This document shows positions 22,428-30,768 of a stretch of DNA of 44,240 bases, piece by piece. Numbering within the stretch: the first letter of the stretch is position 1; the number at the start of each line of letters is the position of its first letter. Position numbers and translations under genes: made by a program. The stretch covers positions 1-44,240 of the forward strand of contig JAGBEV010000003.1 of the NCBI GenBank assembly GCA_017936785.1, written 5' to 3'. The notes under the pieces are model-generated. The model ran no database searches. It was not told the DNA's origin and worked only from the letters and a program-made list of their open reading frames with translations. This DNA is from Lachnospiraceae bacterium. GTDB lineage: Bacteria > Bacillota > Clostridia > Lachnospirales > Lachnospiraceae.

Positions 22428-23762
22428 ATGAGCATCGTGATCAATATCATAAATTATGTCTTTGATATGTTTATATTACTGATCTATTTTAATCATATCC
22501 TAAAAAAAAGAAAGGACTATATTCCTGTTCCTTTTTTTTATGGCGCTTTCATTATGATGGAATTTGTCATGTTTGCCAACTCCATGCTGCATACTGCCAG
22601 TCATACATATTCATCATATTTTATTACTTCATCAATCAGCTTTATTACCACATTTGCTTTATGTTTCCTGTACGAATCCACAATAAAGCACAAATTGTTT
22701 ACTTCTCTGCTTTTTCAGATTTTCGCACTTCTGGGTGAAGGTATATTTTCTATCATTATTACCAGATTTAAACAAGATGTACTCCTATTAAACGATGTTC
22801 TGCTTAACGCTATTATGAATCTGGGTTCAAAATTAATCCTGCTATTGCTGGTTCTTGCCTGTATATTTTTCTGGGATAAAAAAATCAAACAAAGCATTCC
22901 CAGCTACAACATTATGCTATTTGTAACTCCTGCTATCACTCTTTTTATCACTTTGTCCATTCCTTCCTCCAAGCTCATTTCCTTAAACTTAAACAGTTTT
23001 TATTTATCTCTGTTTACAAGCCTTATTATTTTGAATATAGTAAATTATTTTATGTTAGACTATGTGAAACAGCTGACAGAGCTGAGAGCCAAAAACATTC
23101 ATATGCAGCAGCAGATTACATTCCAGACTGAAAAATACCAACAGCTTTCTTCCGCATACCGGAAATCCAGAAGCATTGTTCACGATACAAAAAAACACTA
23201 TTTCAGCATACAGTCACATATTAAAAATATGGAATTTGACAAACTGGACGAATACTTAAAAGCTGCCATTACCGATCTGGAGAATACTTATGCCAAGATC
23301 AATACCGGCAATCTGGTTATCGATGCTTTTGTCAGCAATTATCTCGATATGGCTACGGAAGAAGGGATTCAGTTCGATACGGATATTCATGTAGACCCTG
23401 ACCGCATTCCGGTAAAAGACTATGATCTTTGTGTCATTTTAGGAAATCTGCTGGATAACAGCCTTCAGGCATGCCATAAGATCATTCCCCCTATGAAACG
23501 TTATATTCAGGTTCAGATTTATATTGATGCTAACGATACGTTTATTATCCATCTGGGCAACACTACTGCATCTGGGCAGATGGAAGAAAATAATACTACA
23601 GACACATTGCTCCACGGGTATGGTCTTGAAAACGTAAAGACTATTACCGAATCCTATCATGGAATGTTTTCCATCATTGCAGACCAGACATATGATGTAT
23701 ATGTGGTTATCCCGATCATTGAAGAAAACAAACGAAAACTTATTGTTTCTTTTTCCGGTTAA
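22428..23762 (+). CDS. AgrC-type GHKL sensor histidine kinase
   Basis: A 444-residue membrane kinase. The N-terminal half has six or so transmembrane helices for sensing the cyclic peptide. The kinase core has the H-box (SRSIVHDTKKHYFS), N-box (VILGNLLDNSLQACHK) and G-box (LLHGYGLENVKTI), typical of the GHKL/AgrC family (HPK10). ATG 22428 is preceded by GGAGG at nine bases; an upstream in-frame TTG overlaps that site. It lies 21 bases after the response regulator. It closes the agrB-agrA-agrC operon. Confidence 0.9.
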   Translation: MSIVINIINYVFDMFILLIYFNHILKKRKDYIPVPFFYGAFIMMEFVMFANSMLHTASHTYSSYFITSSISFITTFALCFLYESTIKHKLFTSLLFQIFALLGEGIFSIIITRFKQDVLLLNDVLLNAIMNLGSKLILLLLVLACIFFWDKKIKQSIPSYNIMLFVTPAITLFITLSIPSSKLISLNLNSFYLSLFTSLIILNIVNYFMLDYVKQLTELRAKNIHMQQQITFQTEKYQQLSSAYRKSRSIVHDTKKHYFSIQSHIKNMEFDKLDEYLKAAITDLENTYAKINTGNLVIDAFVSNYLDMATEEGIQFDTDIHVDPDRIPVKDYDLCVILGNLLDNSLQACHKIIPPMKRYIQVQIYIDANDTFIIHLGNTTASGQMEENNTTDTLLHGYGLENVKTITESYHGMFSIIADQTYDVYVVIPIIEENKRKLIVSFSG

Positions 23763-23768
23763 AATCTA

Positions 23769-23799
23769 TTGACTCTCACGCTGCGTGATAATGTACTAT
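23769..23799 (+). promoter_or_regulatory. MerR-type promoter of the TipAS regulator
   Basis: TTGACT (23769-23774) and TACTAT (23794-23799) are separated by 19 bases, the long spacer expected at MerR-controlled promoters. The spacer contains the perfect dyad TCACGCTGCGTGA. The regulator gene 80 bases downstream is probably self-activated. Confidence 0.75.
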
Positions 23800-23879
23800 A
23801 ATCTTAGAGGAAGCATTCAGAAATCATTGCCGGCAGCTTTCTGTATTCTTTTCTCAATTATGAATAGGAGCAGTCCATT

Positions 23880-24752
23880 ATGAAAACTATAAGCCAGGTT
23901 GCTAAATTAACCGGAGTAAGCGTCCGCACTCTGCAATATTATGATGAAATCGGATTACTGAAGCCCAGTCAGGTGACTTTTGCAGGTTATCGCCTATACA
24001 ATAAGGAAGCTTTAGAAACATTACAACAGATCTTATTCTTTAAAGAGCTGGATTTCAAATTAACAGAAATCAAAGAAATTGTGCAGAACCCTCAATTCAA
24101 TAAGCATGCAGCTTATAGCAGGCAGAAAGAACTGCTTCTTTTAAAGCGCCAAAGAATCGACAATCTGATCGCGCTTTTAGAAAAATTGGAAAAAGGAGAA
24201 CAATGCATGAGTTTTAAAGAATTTGATTTAAGTAAATATTTTGAAGCACTAGAGCAATTCAAAGAGCAGAATTCCGATGATGTTATCAAATACTGGGGAA
24301 GCATGGAAAGCTTCAACCAATTTATTGAAAAAGGGAAAGCCAATGAATCAAAGGTAGCTGAACTTGCCATAAAACAATTCGGCAGTATCGAAAAATATAC
24401 AGAGGCGATAAAATATCAATTGGAACATTTTTCGGAGCTTATGGAAAAATTCCAGATGTTTGCAGAAAACAAAGACGAACTTATGGAAAAAAATGATGCT
24501 CTATACTCCCTTCTGACTGCTGACATGACCAGAGATGTCTCTTCTAAAGAGATTCAGGATATTGTAAAGGAAATTATGGATTTTTTCAAAGAGACAAGTA
24601 TGGGCTTAGATATGGGTGAGGGATATTGGGATATGGTAATCGAAAGCTACTCTCATGATGCCGTAAAAAAATATTATGATGAAAAATACGGTAAAGGAGC
24701 TGCCGCATATATTGCAGAAGCATTCAAGACATATTTGCACAAAATAATATAG
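23880..24752 (+). CDS. MerR-family regulator with TipAS antibiotic-binding domain
   Basis: A 290-residue TipAL-type protein. The N-terminal MerR HTH reads SQVAKLTGVSVRTLQYYDEI (about 4-23), followed by a dimerisation coiled coil (RQKELLLLKRQRIDNLIALL). The C-terminal TipAS domain (about 150-290) ends in GKGAAAYIAEAFKTYL. TipAS domains trap thiopeptides and other peptides, after which the MerR part activates its promoter. Its own promoter at 23769-23799 has the 19-base spacer. It is a single gene between two peptide-signalling loci. No drug pump is next to it, so its other targets are unknown. Confidence 0.9.
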   Translation: MKTISQVAKLTGVSVRTLQYYDEIGLLKPSQVTFAGYRLYNKEALETLQQILFFKELDFKLTEIKEIVQNPQFNKHAAYSRQKELLLLKRQRIDNLIALLEKLEKGEQCMSFKEFDLSKYFEALEQFKEQNSDDVIKYWGSMESFNQFIEKGKANESKVAELAIKQFGSIEKYTEAIKYQLEHFSELMEKFQMFAENKDELMEKNDALYSLLTADMTRDVSSKEIQDIVKEIMDFFKETSMGLDMGEGYWDMVIESYSHDAVKKYYDEKYGKGAAAYIAEAFKTYLHKII

Positions 24753-25070
24753 AAAAAACATTACATTCTACTCTACATTACATTTCCTATAGAATGCCCA
24801 GTGCTGTCCCTCCCATGAAGGCACCGGGCATTCCTAATCTGAGCAATGAAGCAAAGGCATTAAATTTTGAAACAACCATAACCAGCTCCACATCCTCAAA
24901 TGCCGTCTGTTCCATATTACGGATCTCTTCTGACATAATTTCTTTATAGTCTTTATGGAGATTGCTTCCAGGAACGTTTATATATCAGGACGTATATGAT
25001 GATCGCCGAAACAACACATATATGCGATAAAAAATAGTATTTCAGCCATTTTCAAATTTTCTTATCCTGC
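24753..25070. other. Intergenic region after the TipAS regulator
   Basis: A 318-base gap. It holds a stem-loop at 24792-24833 (GAATGCCC/GGGCATTC with GTGC/GCAC inside and a 16-base loop) that may end the regulator mRNA, although no T-run follows. A 49-residue minus-strand ORF overlaps it (24787-24936). The part 24940-25070 shows nothing more than AT-rich spacer. Confidence 0.5.
24787..24936 (-). CDS. Possible small ORF or gene remnant (49 residues)
   Basis: The reading frame MSEEIRNMEQTAFEDVELVM continues to GGTALGIL and has protein-like composition, with an acidic start and a hydrophobic, glycine-rich end. The frame stays open a further 21 codons upstream of the ATG. The ribosome site is weak (AAAGAA). 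It could be the tail of a lost gene or a real small protein. I do not recognise it. Confidence 0.25.
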   Translation of the reverse strand: MSEEIRNMEQTAFEDVELVMVVSKFNAFASLLRLGMPGAFMGGTALGIL

Positions 25071-25871
25071 TCATTGTGCTGCAAATATGAAGCCCTTCTC
25101 ATCTGCATACTGCTGAATGTTTGAACCTGCCGGGCCATAAATAACAGGCGTAACCGCAAAGAAAGCTTTTTCATCAATTACATTCACGTCACCTTCAAAG
25201 TAAACTGCCTGTAATGCAGCACAACTGGTAAAAGCTGCCATTTCTATTTCTTCAACATCACCATTGATATACACTTCTTCTAATTCCTTACAATTATTAA
25301 AAGCATATGATACAATTTTATCTATATTGGGAGATAAGATACTGACCATTCTGACTGAACTGACAACAAATGCTTTTCCAATCTCTTTCACTCCGCTTCC
25401 CAATACCACAATCTCTAATTGTTCCATATTTGCGAAGGTATTGTCTTCAATGATTTCTATTCCATTTGAAATATAAATGCCTTTTACACTTCCTCTGATA
25501 TAGCTAAATGCAGCAGCATCCAACTCAACTACCTCCTTGCCACCAATAGTATCCGGCAACACAATGATATCATCCTCGCAAGTGCATTTCAGGATAATGA
25601 TGCCTCCTTCAGTCTCCTCATATGTAAAATACTGTTCATCTGTAACAGGCGCATTTATGACATCATCTAATGTTAAAGATTCTTTTTCACTCTGCCCGGA
25701 ATCTGCTGTTTTGCTCTGAGTCAGCTCTGCTGTTTCCTCTGCTTCCGCTGCTGTTTGACCACGTTCTGCATTTGGGGCATTTTCTGATTTCGTACATCCG
25801 AACATCATCAATCCTGCCACGATTGTACATACAGCAAAAAGCATTTTTATTTCTATTAAATTCTTTCTCAT
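25071..25871 (-). CDS. LRR_5 (BspA-like) surface lipoprotein, copy 3
   Basis: A 266-residue lipoprotein. A signal peptide ends in a lipobox (GLMMFGC, Cys26). A low-complexity Glu/Ala/Ser linker (about 28-70) is followed by LTLDDVINAPVTDEQYFTY, the segment shared by all three copies. Then come leucine-rich repeats of the LRR_5 type (IVLPDTIGGKEVVELDAAAF, IEIIEDNTFANMEQLEIVVL). The end IYGPAGSNIQQYADEKGFIF is a typical BspA-like terminal cap. It should sit on the outer face of the membrane. GGAGG lies eight bases before ATG 25871. It is the last of three tandem copies. Confidence 0.87.
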   Translation of the reverse strand: MRKNLIEIKMLFAVCTIVAGLMMFGCTKSENAPNAERGQTAAEAEETAELTQSKTADSGQSEKESLTLDDVINAPVTDEQYFTYEETEGGIIILKCTCEDDIIVLPDTIGGKEVVELDAAAFSYIRGSVKGIYISNGIEIIEDNTFANMEQLEIVVLGSGVKEIGKAFVVSSVRMVSILSPNIDKIVSYAFNNCKELEEVYINGDVEEIEMAAFTSCAALQAVYFEGDVNVIDEKAFFAVTPVIYGPAGSNIQQYADEKGFIFAAQ

Positions 25872-25916
25872 TACCCCATCCTCCGCATAACATTTAATTT
25901 CAAAAATACAATTTTA

Positions 25917-26651
25917 TTACCAGACTACATAGGTCAGCCCATTTTCATTTGCATATTTCTCAATATTGGAATCTGCAGGACCATAAATCGTAGGAGTTGT
26001 TGCACCGAACATATGCATAACCTCTTTACAATCTCCTTTAAAATAAATTTCCTCCAACGCAGAGCAGGCAACTATACTATGATCTTCCAGAGTTTCCAAC
26101 TGCTCTGATAATACAGAAATAACCCGCAAATTCTCATTTACTGTAATACTGCCATGTTCTATTACTTTTACTCCTTTCCCTAACACCAAAATCTCCAGAT
26201 CACTACAATCTACAAAGGCTACCTCCGGAATTACTTCAACTGTATCAGCAACATATATTCCTTTTGCCCCGGTGGTATTATAGGTAAACAGATTAGGCTC
26301 TATGCCCACTACTGTTTTTCCGTCAATGGTTTCAGGCAGGACAATAATATCATCCTCGCAGGTACAGCTCAGGGCAACAATCCCCTCTTCTGTCTCCCGG
26401 TAGGTAAAATATTGTTCATCCGTAACAGGCGCATTCATAACATCATCTACTGTTAATGTTCCTTTCTCGTTCTGCCCGGAATCTGCTGTTTCGCTCTGAG
26501 TCATATCTACTGTTTCATCTGCTTCTGTGGCTGTTTGACCGCTCTCTGTACTTTCTGCATTTTCTGACTTTGTACACCCGAACATCGTTAAAACCATCAT
26601 GATTGTGCATACGCTAAAAAAGCACTTTCTTTTCATAACATTTTTTTTCAT
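25917..26651 (-). CDS. LRR_5 (BspA-like) surface lipoprotein, copy 2
   Basis: A 244-residue paralogue of the copies on either side. The lipobox is VLTMFGC, with the next residues TKSENAESTESGQ, followed by the linker, VDDVMNAPVTDEQYFTY, and LRR_5 repeats (IVLPETIDGKTVVGIEPNLF, ADTVEVIPEVAFVDCSDLE), and the cap IYGPADSNIEKYANENG. Residues around the repeats vary most, so ligand specificity may differ between copies. ATG 26651 has GGAGG at eight bases. Both gaps in the array are 45 bases, in keeping with tandem duplication. Confidence 0.87.
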   Translation of the reverse strand: MKKNVMKRKCFFSVCTIMMVLTMFGCTKSENAESTESGQTATEADETVDMTQSETADSGQNEKGTLTVDDVMNAPVTDEQYFTYRETEEGIVALSCTCEDDIIVLPETIDGKTVVGIEPNLFTYNTTGAKGIYVADTVEVIPEVAFVDCSDLEILVLGKGVKVIEHGSITVNENLRVISVLSEQLETLEDHSIVACSALEEIYFKGDCKEVMHMFGATTPTIYGPADSNIEKYANENGLTYVVW

Positions 26652-26696
26652 TATTTTATCCTCCACATAAGATTTATTTTCAATAATAAAATTCGA

Positions 26697-27446
26697 TCAT
26701 CTGGCTACAAAGGTAAATCCATCTTCTTTTGCATACTTCTCAATATTTGAATCCGCCGGACCATATATCGTAGGGTCAGCATCACCAATTATACCAATAA
26801 CCTCATTACAATCCCCCTCAAAATAAATCTCCTCCAGTGCAGGACAGCTGGCTACCATCCACTCTTCCAGTGTTTCCAATTGTTTGGATAATATGGCGAC
26901 AACCTTTAAATTATTATCATCCGCAATACTAATACATTCCATTACTTTTATACCTGTTCCCAACACCAGAATTTCCAGGTTATCAGCATCCGCAAAAGCT
27001 CTCTCCGGTATTACTTCAACAGTATCCGCAACATATATTCCTCTCGCCTTTGTCCCATTATAAGCAAACAGATTTGTATCTATCCCCACTACCGTTTTTC
27101 CGTCAATGGTTTCAGGCAGAACGATAATATCGTCCTCGCAGGTACAACTTAGAACCACTATTCCCCCTTCCGTCTCCCGATAGGTAAAATACTGCTCATC
27201 TGTAACAGGTGCATTCATGACATCTTCTAATGTTAAGGTTCCTTTACTTTGAACAGGATCTTCTGCTTCCCCTTTTTCGGTCTCCTCTGGCTCCTCTGTT
27301 TCTTTCTCCTCTTCTCCTGCTCCATTTATTTGACTGCTTTCCATGCTTTCTGAATTTTCTGACTTCGCACACCCGAATATAGTCAATCCTGCCAGCATTG
27401 TACATACAGCAAACAGTACTTTTCTTTTCATAAAGCTCCCTCTCAT
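26697..27446 (-). CDS. LRR_5 (BspA-like) surface lipoprotein, copy 1
   Basis: A 249-residue lipoprotein, first gene of the array. The lipobox is GLTIFGC. The linker is longer and more acidic (EEEKETEEPEETEKGEAEDP). LEDVMNAPVTDEQYFTY leads into LRR_5 repeats and the cap IYGPADSNIEKYAKEDG. It is closest to copy 2. ATG 27446 follows GGAGG by eight bases. Transcription comes from the promoter at 27522-27527, under the direct repeat at 27556-27588, which points to control by the two-component pair encoded upstream. Confidence 0.87.
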   Translation of the reverse strand: MRGSFMKRKVLFAVCTMLAGLTIFGCAKSENSESMESSQINGAGEEEKETEEPEETEKGEAEDPVQSKGTLTLEDVMNAPVTDEQYFTYRETEGGIVVLSCTCEDDIIVLPETIDGKTVVGIDTNLFAYNGTKARGIYVADTVEVIPERAFADADNLEILVLGTGIKVMECISIADDNNLKVVAILSKQLETLEEWMVASCPALEEIYFEGDCNEVIGIIGDADPTIYGPADSNIEKYAKEDGFTFVAR

Positions 27447-27521
27447 AATCTCAACCTCCACTATAGAAATCTCTCCATAAAAAAACGCCCCTTTTACGAG
27501 ACACTTCCCCTTTTCAGAGAA

Positions 27522-27588
27522 AGTATATCATAAAAGAAACGCTTCAAAACGGGCATGTGATGAACGGTATTCGTTCTGCGATAAACGG
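27522..27588 (-). promoter_or_regulatory. Promoter and LytTR-type direct repeat of the LRR lipoprotein operon
   Basis: On the minus strand CCGTTTATCGCA (27577-27588) and CCGTTCATCACA (27556-27567) are 21 bases apart. The -10 TATACT is at 27522-27527, and the -35 region is poor (GTTTTG). The A of the inner TTCATC is 34 bases before the -10, exactly as in the agrB promoter, although the outer bases of the repeats differ. Confidence 0.7.
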
Positions 27589-27620
27589 CTTTTATTTTCC
27601 CTCACCTTATGTAAAGGAAT

Positions 27621-28928
27621 TTAAGTAACAGGAAATAAGATCTGAATTGCAAAAATATTCTCCTTTATTACAATTCTATATTCTCCACGATATTTTTTTA
27701 TGATCTCAAAAACATTTTGTGTTCCGATACCGTGATTCTCTCCAGCCTTTTTAGTAGTTATAAGCCGCCCATTCTCCCGCTTTACCTCACCATTCATTTT
27801 ATTTTCAATGGTTATGATCAGCGTACTGGCTTTACTGCACACATGAATTGCAATAAACCTGTCCCCATCACATTTGCAATTTGCCTCAATGGCATTATCG
27901 ATCAGATTGGAAAACAATATGCAACAGTCAACCGGCTCCATAAACTGCAGCTGTTCCAGTCCCTTGCTGCATGTTACCGCAATTTTTTCCTGACTCAGTT
28001 TTTCCCATTTTGCCTCCAGGATCATGTCCACAATTTCATTTCCGGTCAGGATGTTTCCGCTTTCTATTCTATTGTGGGAAGATAAGTTTTCAAAATACTC
28101 CCTTGCCTTTTCATATTCTCCTTTTTCAAACATAGAGGTCAGCACGATCAGATGATTATTCCAATCGTGTCTGAAACCGGCAATGTTACGCTGTTCCTTC
28201 TTGTATTTCTTAAAATATGTATACTCCCTATTAAACTGCTGTTTATAGTTTTCCGACAATTCCTGATAATGCCTTGCTCTTTTCCTGTGAAAAATACCAT
28301 AAAACACTGCAAAGTTTAAGATCAGGACAAAGGATACCCATGCCATAGAATACATAAAGTCATTGAAGATTTCCTCCATGTATTGCAGAACAGTTTCCAA
28401 AACCGGACAAAAAATACAAAATACAGAGAGAAGAATGGTTTCTCCGGTGGTAAATTGCAGCATCCCCTTCTCTATCTTTTTTGATCTTGTAACATACAGC
28501 AATATGGCAAACAATAATAGATCAGACAACAGCTCATAGGCAATGGCTGCGGTTTCCGCCCAGGTATATGCGTACTTTCCTAAATGAAATAACAGATCCG
28601 CCAGCCCGCACAAACAATCCCACTGCAAATAAAGCAACAGCGCCGATATACTAAGAAAAACCGACCTCCATCTGCGCTCCTTCATCAAAACAGCGGCAAC
28701 AAGAGCAATATACAGAAAAATCACCACAAAATAAAGTAGTTCTTTATCTGAAAACCATAGCTCCAATCCTATGTTCAGCACAATGAATATCCCGGCAACG
28801 GCACAATACTGCCATAGCTTTTTACATCGGTCCACTCCGAAAAATGTCTGCAGGATCAACAGAATATCCAATACGCTGAACGTATTTATGATAATTGATA
28901 AAACAATACTCTGCCATTCCATCATCAT
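27621..28928 (-). CDS. GHKL sensor histidine kinase (AgrC/FsrC-like)
   Basis: A 435-residue membrane kinase with about six N-terminal helices and a cytoplasmic GHKL core. The H-box is FRHDWNNHLIVL, the N-box ILFSNLIDNAIEAN, and the G-box NHGIGTQNVFEII. It belongs to the same class as the agrC-like kinase but with a distinct sequence, and no agrB or agrD lies beside it, so its signal is unknown. ATG 28928 overlaps the stop of the response regulator by four bases. Two further ATG codons follow at once, so the exact start may be 28922-28928. Confidence 0.9.
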   Translation of the reverse strand: MMMEWQSIVLSIIINTFSVLDILLILQTFFGVDRCKKLWQYCAVAGIFIVLNIGLELWFSDKELLYFVVIFLYIALVAAVLMKERRWRSVFLSISALLLYLQWDCLCGLADLLFHLGKYAYTWAETAAIAYELLSDLLLFAILLYVTRSKKIEKGMLQFTTGETILLSVFCIFCPVLETVLQYMEEIFNDFMYSMAWVSFVLILNFAVFYGIFHRKRARHYQELSENYKQQFNREYTYFKKYKKEQRNIAGFRHDWNNHLIVLTSMFEKGEYEKAREYFENLSSHNRIESGNILTGNEIVDMILEAKWEKLSQEKIAVTCSKGLEQLQFMEPVDCCILFSNLIDNAIEANCKCDGDRFIAIHVCSKASTLIITIENKMNGEVKRENGRLITTKKAGENHGIGTQNVFEIIKKYRGEYRIVIKENIFAIQILFPVT

Positions 28929-29653
28929 AACAGTTCCTCTTTCACTCCCCGAAACAGCTCCCCATAATATGCTTCCGCCCTGCGCCTGCTGATAGGAAGT
29001 CTGGTTCCCTGACTTAAGGTTACAAAGCCTTTTTCCATGCTTTTATGATGATAGAAGTTTACGATATATTTTCTGTGTATTCTGTAAAAACCGTAGGGTG
29101 AAAGCAATGACTCATAATCATTTAAGCTGGTGCGGTCAACATAGTATCCGTCAGTTGTGTAAAGGATGGTATATTTATCCTCTGCACTGAGATACAGGAT
29201 TTCACGTAGATCCAGCATCCTTTCCTCTTTTGCAAGTTTAAGGAGCAGTTTCTTTTTTCCGCCCATATCTCTTTGTATTTCTATCAATACTTTCTGTATC
29301 ATTTCTTTTGTAAGAGGTTTTAAAAGATAGCGGAATGCCTGGGCTTCATAACCTTCTATGGCGTATTCCCTGTAAGCAGTTGTAAAGACCACGTAGATAT
29401 CCGGCGCAATATTGCGTAAGGCTTTTCCAAAGGATATGCCATCCACCTCCGGCATCCGGATATCCAGAAAAAGAACATCAGGCAGGACCTTGCCCCATTT
29501 TGCCCGGTCTTCTAACAATTGTAATAATTTTTCGGGAGAGTCATCTGTTGTTATGCTCAGGCTGATCTCATCCTGCAGTTGTTCCAAAAGCTGTTGCAAA
29601 TGCAGGATATGCGCTTTTTCATCATCACAGATCATGATGTTTAAAAGCCTCAC
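28925..29653 (-). CDS. LytTR-family response regulator
   Basis: About 242 residues. The receiver domain begins IMICDDEKAHI and has the phospho-acceptor in LFLDIRMPEVDG and the lysine in LLKPLTKEM. The LytTR domain (REILYLSAEDKYTILYTTDG, IHRKYIVNFYHH, LPISRRRAEAYYG) follows. The start is uncertain: the consensus promoter at 29769-29797 excludes upstream starts, leaving ATG 29728, GTG 29653 and ATG 29635, none with an ideal ribosome site. I chose GTG 29653, which gives the normal receiver N-terminus. It is coupled to the kinase gene by ATGA. It probably binds the repeat at 27556-27588. Confidence 0.85.
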   Translation of the reverse strand: MRLLNIMICDDEKAHILHLQQLLEQLQDEISLSITTDDSPEKLLQLLEDRAKWGKVLPDVLFLDIRMPEVDGISFGKALRNIAPDIYVVFTTAYREYAIEGYEAQAFRYLLKPLTKEMIQKVLIEIQRDMGGKKKLLLKLAKEERMLDLREILYLSAEDKYTILYTTDGYYVDRTSLNDYESLLSPYGFYRIHRKYIVNFYHHKSMEKGFVTLSQGTRLPISRRRAEAYYGELFRGVKEELL

Positions 29654-29768
29654 GGAAACATTTGCAATCTTAACCCTTTCTACCTTTTTATCATTATTCT
29701 TTTCAACACCCTTTTGTATACTTCTCATTTCTTTTTGGTTAATCCTTTGCTTTGATAAATATGTGTGG

Positions 29769-29797
29769 ATTATATACAAAAAAGAAAGGGGTGTCAA
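29769..29797 (-). promoter_or_regulatory. Consensus sigma-A promoter of the response regulator/kinase operon
   Basis: On the minus strand TTGACA (29792-29797) and TATAAT (29769-29774) are separated by 17 bases. Both hexamers are perfect, so expression is likely constitutive. It overlaps the space just after the MerR/TipAS pseudogene. Confidence 0.85.
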
Positions 29798-29833
29798 TTT
29801 TCTAATGAGCCAACAGGTTTTGATGGGTTCTGA

Positions 29834-30562
29834 TCACTTGCCACAATAAATCCGGATTGCCTCAGCTGCAAACTCTGCCGTTCCTTTTCCACCAACACTA
29901 TCAATATTGGTCGTAAACTCTCAGCCACCGGCATACATCTGACCAAGACTGAAAAGAATATCATTTGTGCATTTATAAAAATTCTGCGTAATATAATCTT
30001 GTAAATTCCCAACACAGCTTTGAACCTCAGCAGCTTCCGGTTCCATATCCTTTAACTTCCCAAAGTCTATGAATAATTGCACAAATTGTTCCATAACAGC
30101 TCGTTCTTCTTCCTTGCTTCTGCTTTGGGATTTTTGCTCAAATTCTTTATACTCGGCTGTTTTTCCCCATTGCTCCTTTGCCTGTTTTGCATACTCATCA
30201 ATTTTTTTTGTATCAAATACTGAAAAATCCATTGTCTTCACTCCTATCAATTTTATTTTACGGGCAAAATCAATCAGGTTCTCCAAATGTTCTTTTTTCA
30301 TTGTCAACAACGTAATTTGCTGCTCCAATGCCTTATTCCGATCAAAATCCGGTCCTGATATAATTTGTTTGATTTCCTTTAAGGGGAATTCCAATTCCCG
30401 AAACAGTAAAATCTGCTGCAGCATTTCCATGGCTGTATCGTCATACAACCGATAACCGGATTCTGTATACTCAGTTGGTTTCAGCAATCCGATTTTGTCG
30501 TAATATTGCAGAGTGCGTATACTCACTCCGGTCAATTTACTTACCTCATTTACTGTCATCAT
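29834..30562 (-). pseudogene. MerR/TipAS-type regulator interrupted by an in-frame TGA
   Basis: The frame codes for 213 residues from ATG 30562: a MerR HTH (VNEVSKLTGVSIRTLQYYDK), a coiled coil, and a TipAS domain reaching LGQMYAGG. A TGA at 29921-29923 stops it. The same frame continues for 28 more residues (EFTTNIDSVGGKGTAEFAAE, then AIRIYCGK) to a TGA at 29834, exactly the usual TipAS end. So one base change, not a frameshift, broke the last helix. The truncated protein may still bind DNA. It keeps a good ribosome site (GGAGG eight bases upstream) and a MerR-type promoter. Confidence 0.8.
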
Positions 30563-30589
30563 TGTCAATTCCTCCTCCCGTGTAAATAT

Positions 30590-30620
30590 ACAATAAACTA
30601 TTACGCAACGTAGGGGTCAA
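30590..30620 (-). promoter_or_regulatory. MerR-type promoter of the interrupted regulator
   Basis: On the minus strand TTGACC (30615-30620) and TATTGT (30590-30595) are separated by 19 bases, with a dyad TACGTTGCGTA in the spacer. The design matches the promoter at 23769-23799, pointing to self-regulation. Confidence 0.7.
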
Positions 30621-30673
30621 TACATTTTTTATTTTTTCTCACATTGAAATCAAAATCCAGATTATAGAAATAT

Positions 30674-30700
30674 GACAGGCAATCTTAAAGACTGCCTGTC
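30674..30700 (-). terminator. Stem-loop after the GHKL ATPase gene
   Basis: GACAGGCA and TGCCTGTC form a stem extended inside by TCTT/AAGA with one mismatch and almost no loop. On the minus strand ATATTTCTAT follows. It lies 69 bases after the stop at 30769 and probably ends the three-gene helicase operon. Confidence 0.6.
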
Positions 30701-30768
30701 ACTAAACATTTTTCTATGCCATTCATCATATCAGTTCGATGCTCTGCCAATTTAATTTCCTCAGACTA

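Noticed and set aside
29921-29923. TGA in the MerR/TipAS gene as a selenocysteine codon
   Set aside because: TipAS domains have no known catalytic cysteine or selenocysteine here, and I see no obvious SECIS-like hairpin just after the codon. A nonsense change is simpler.
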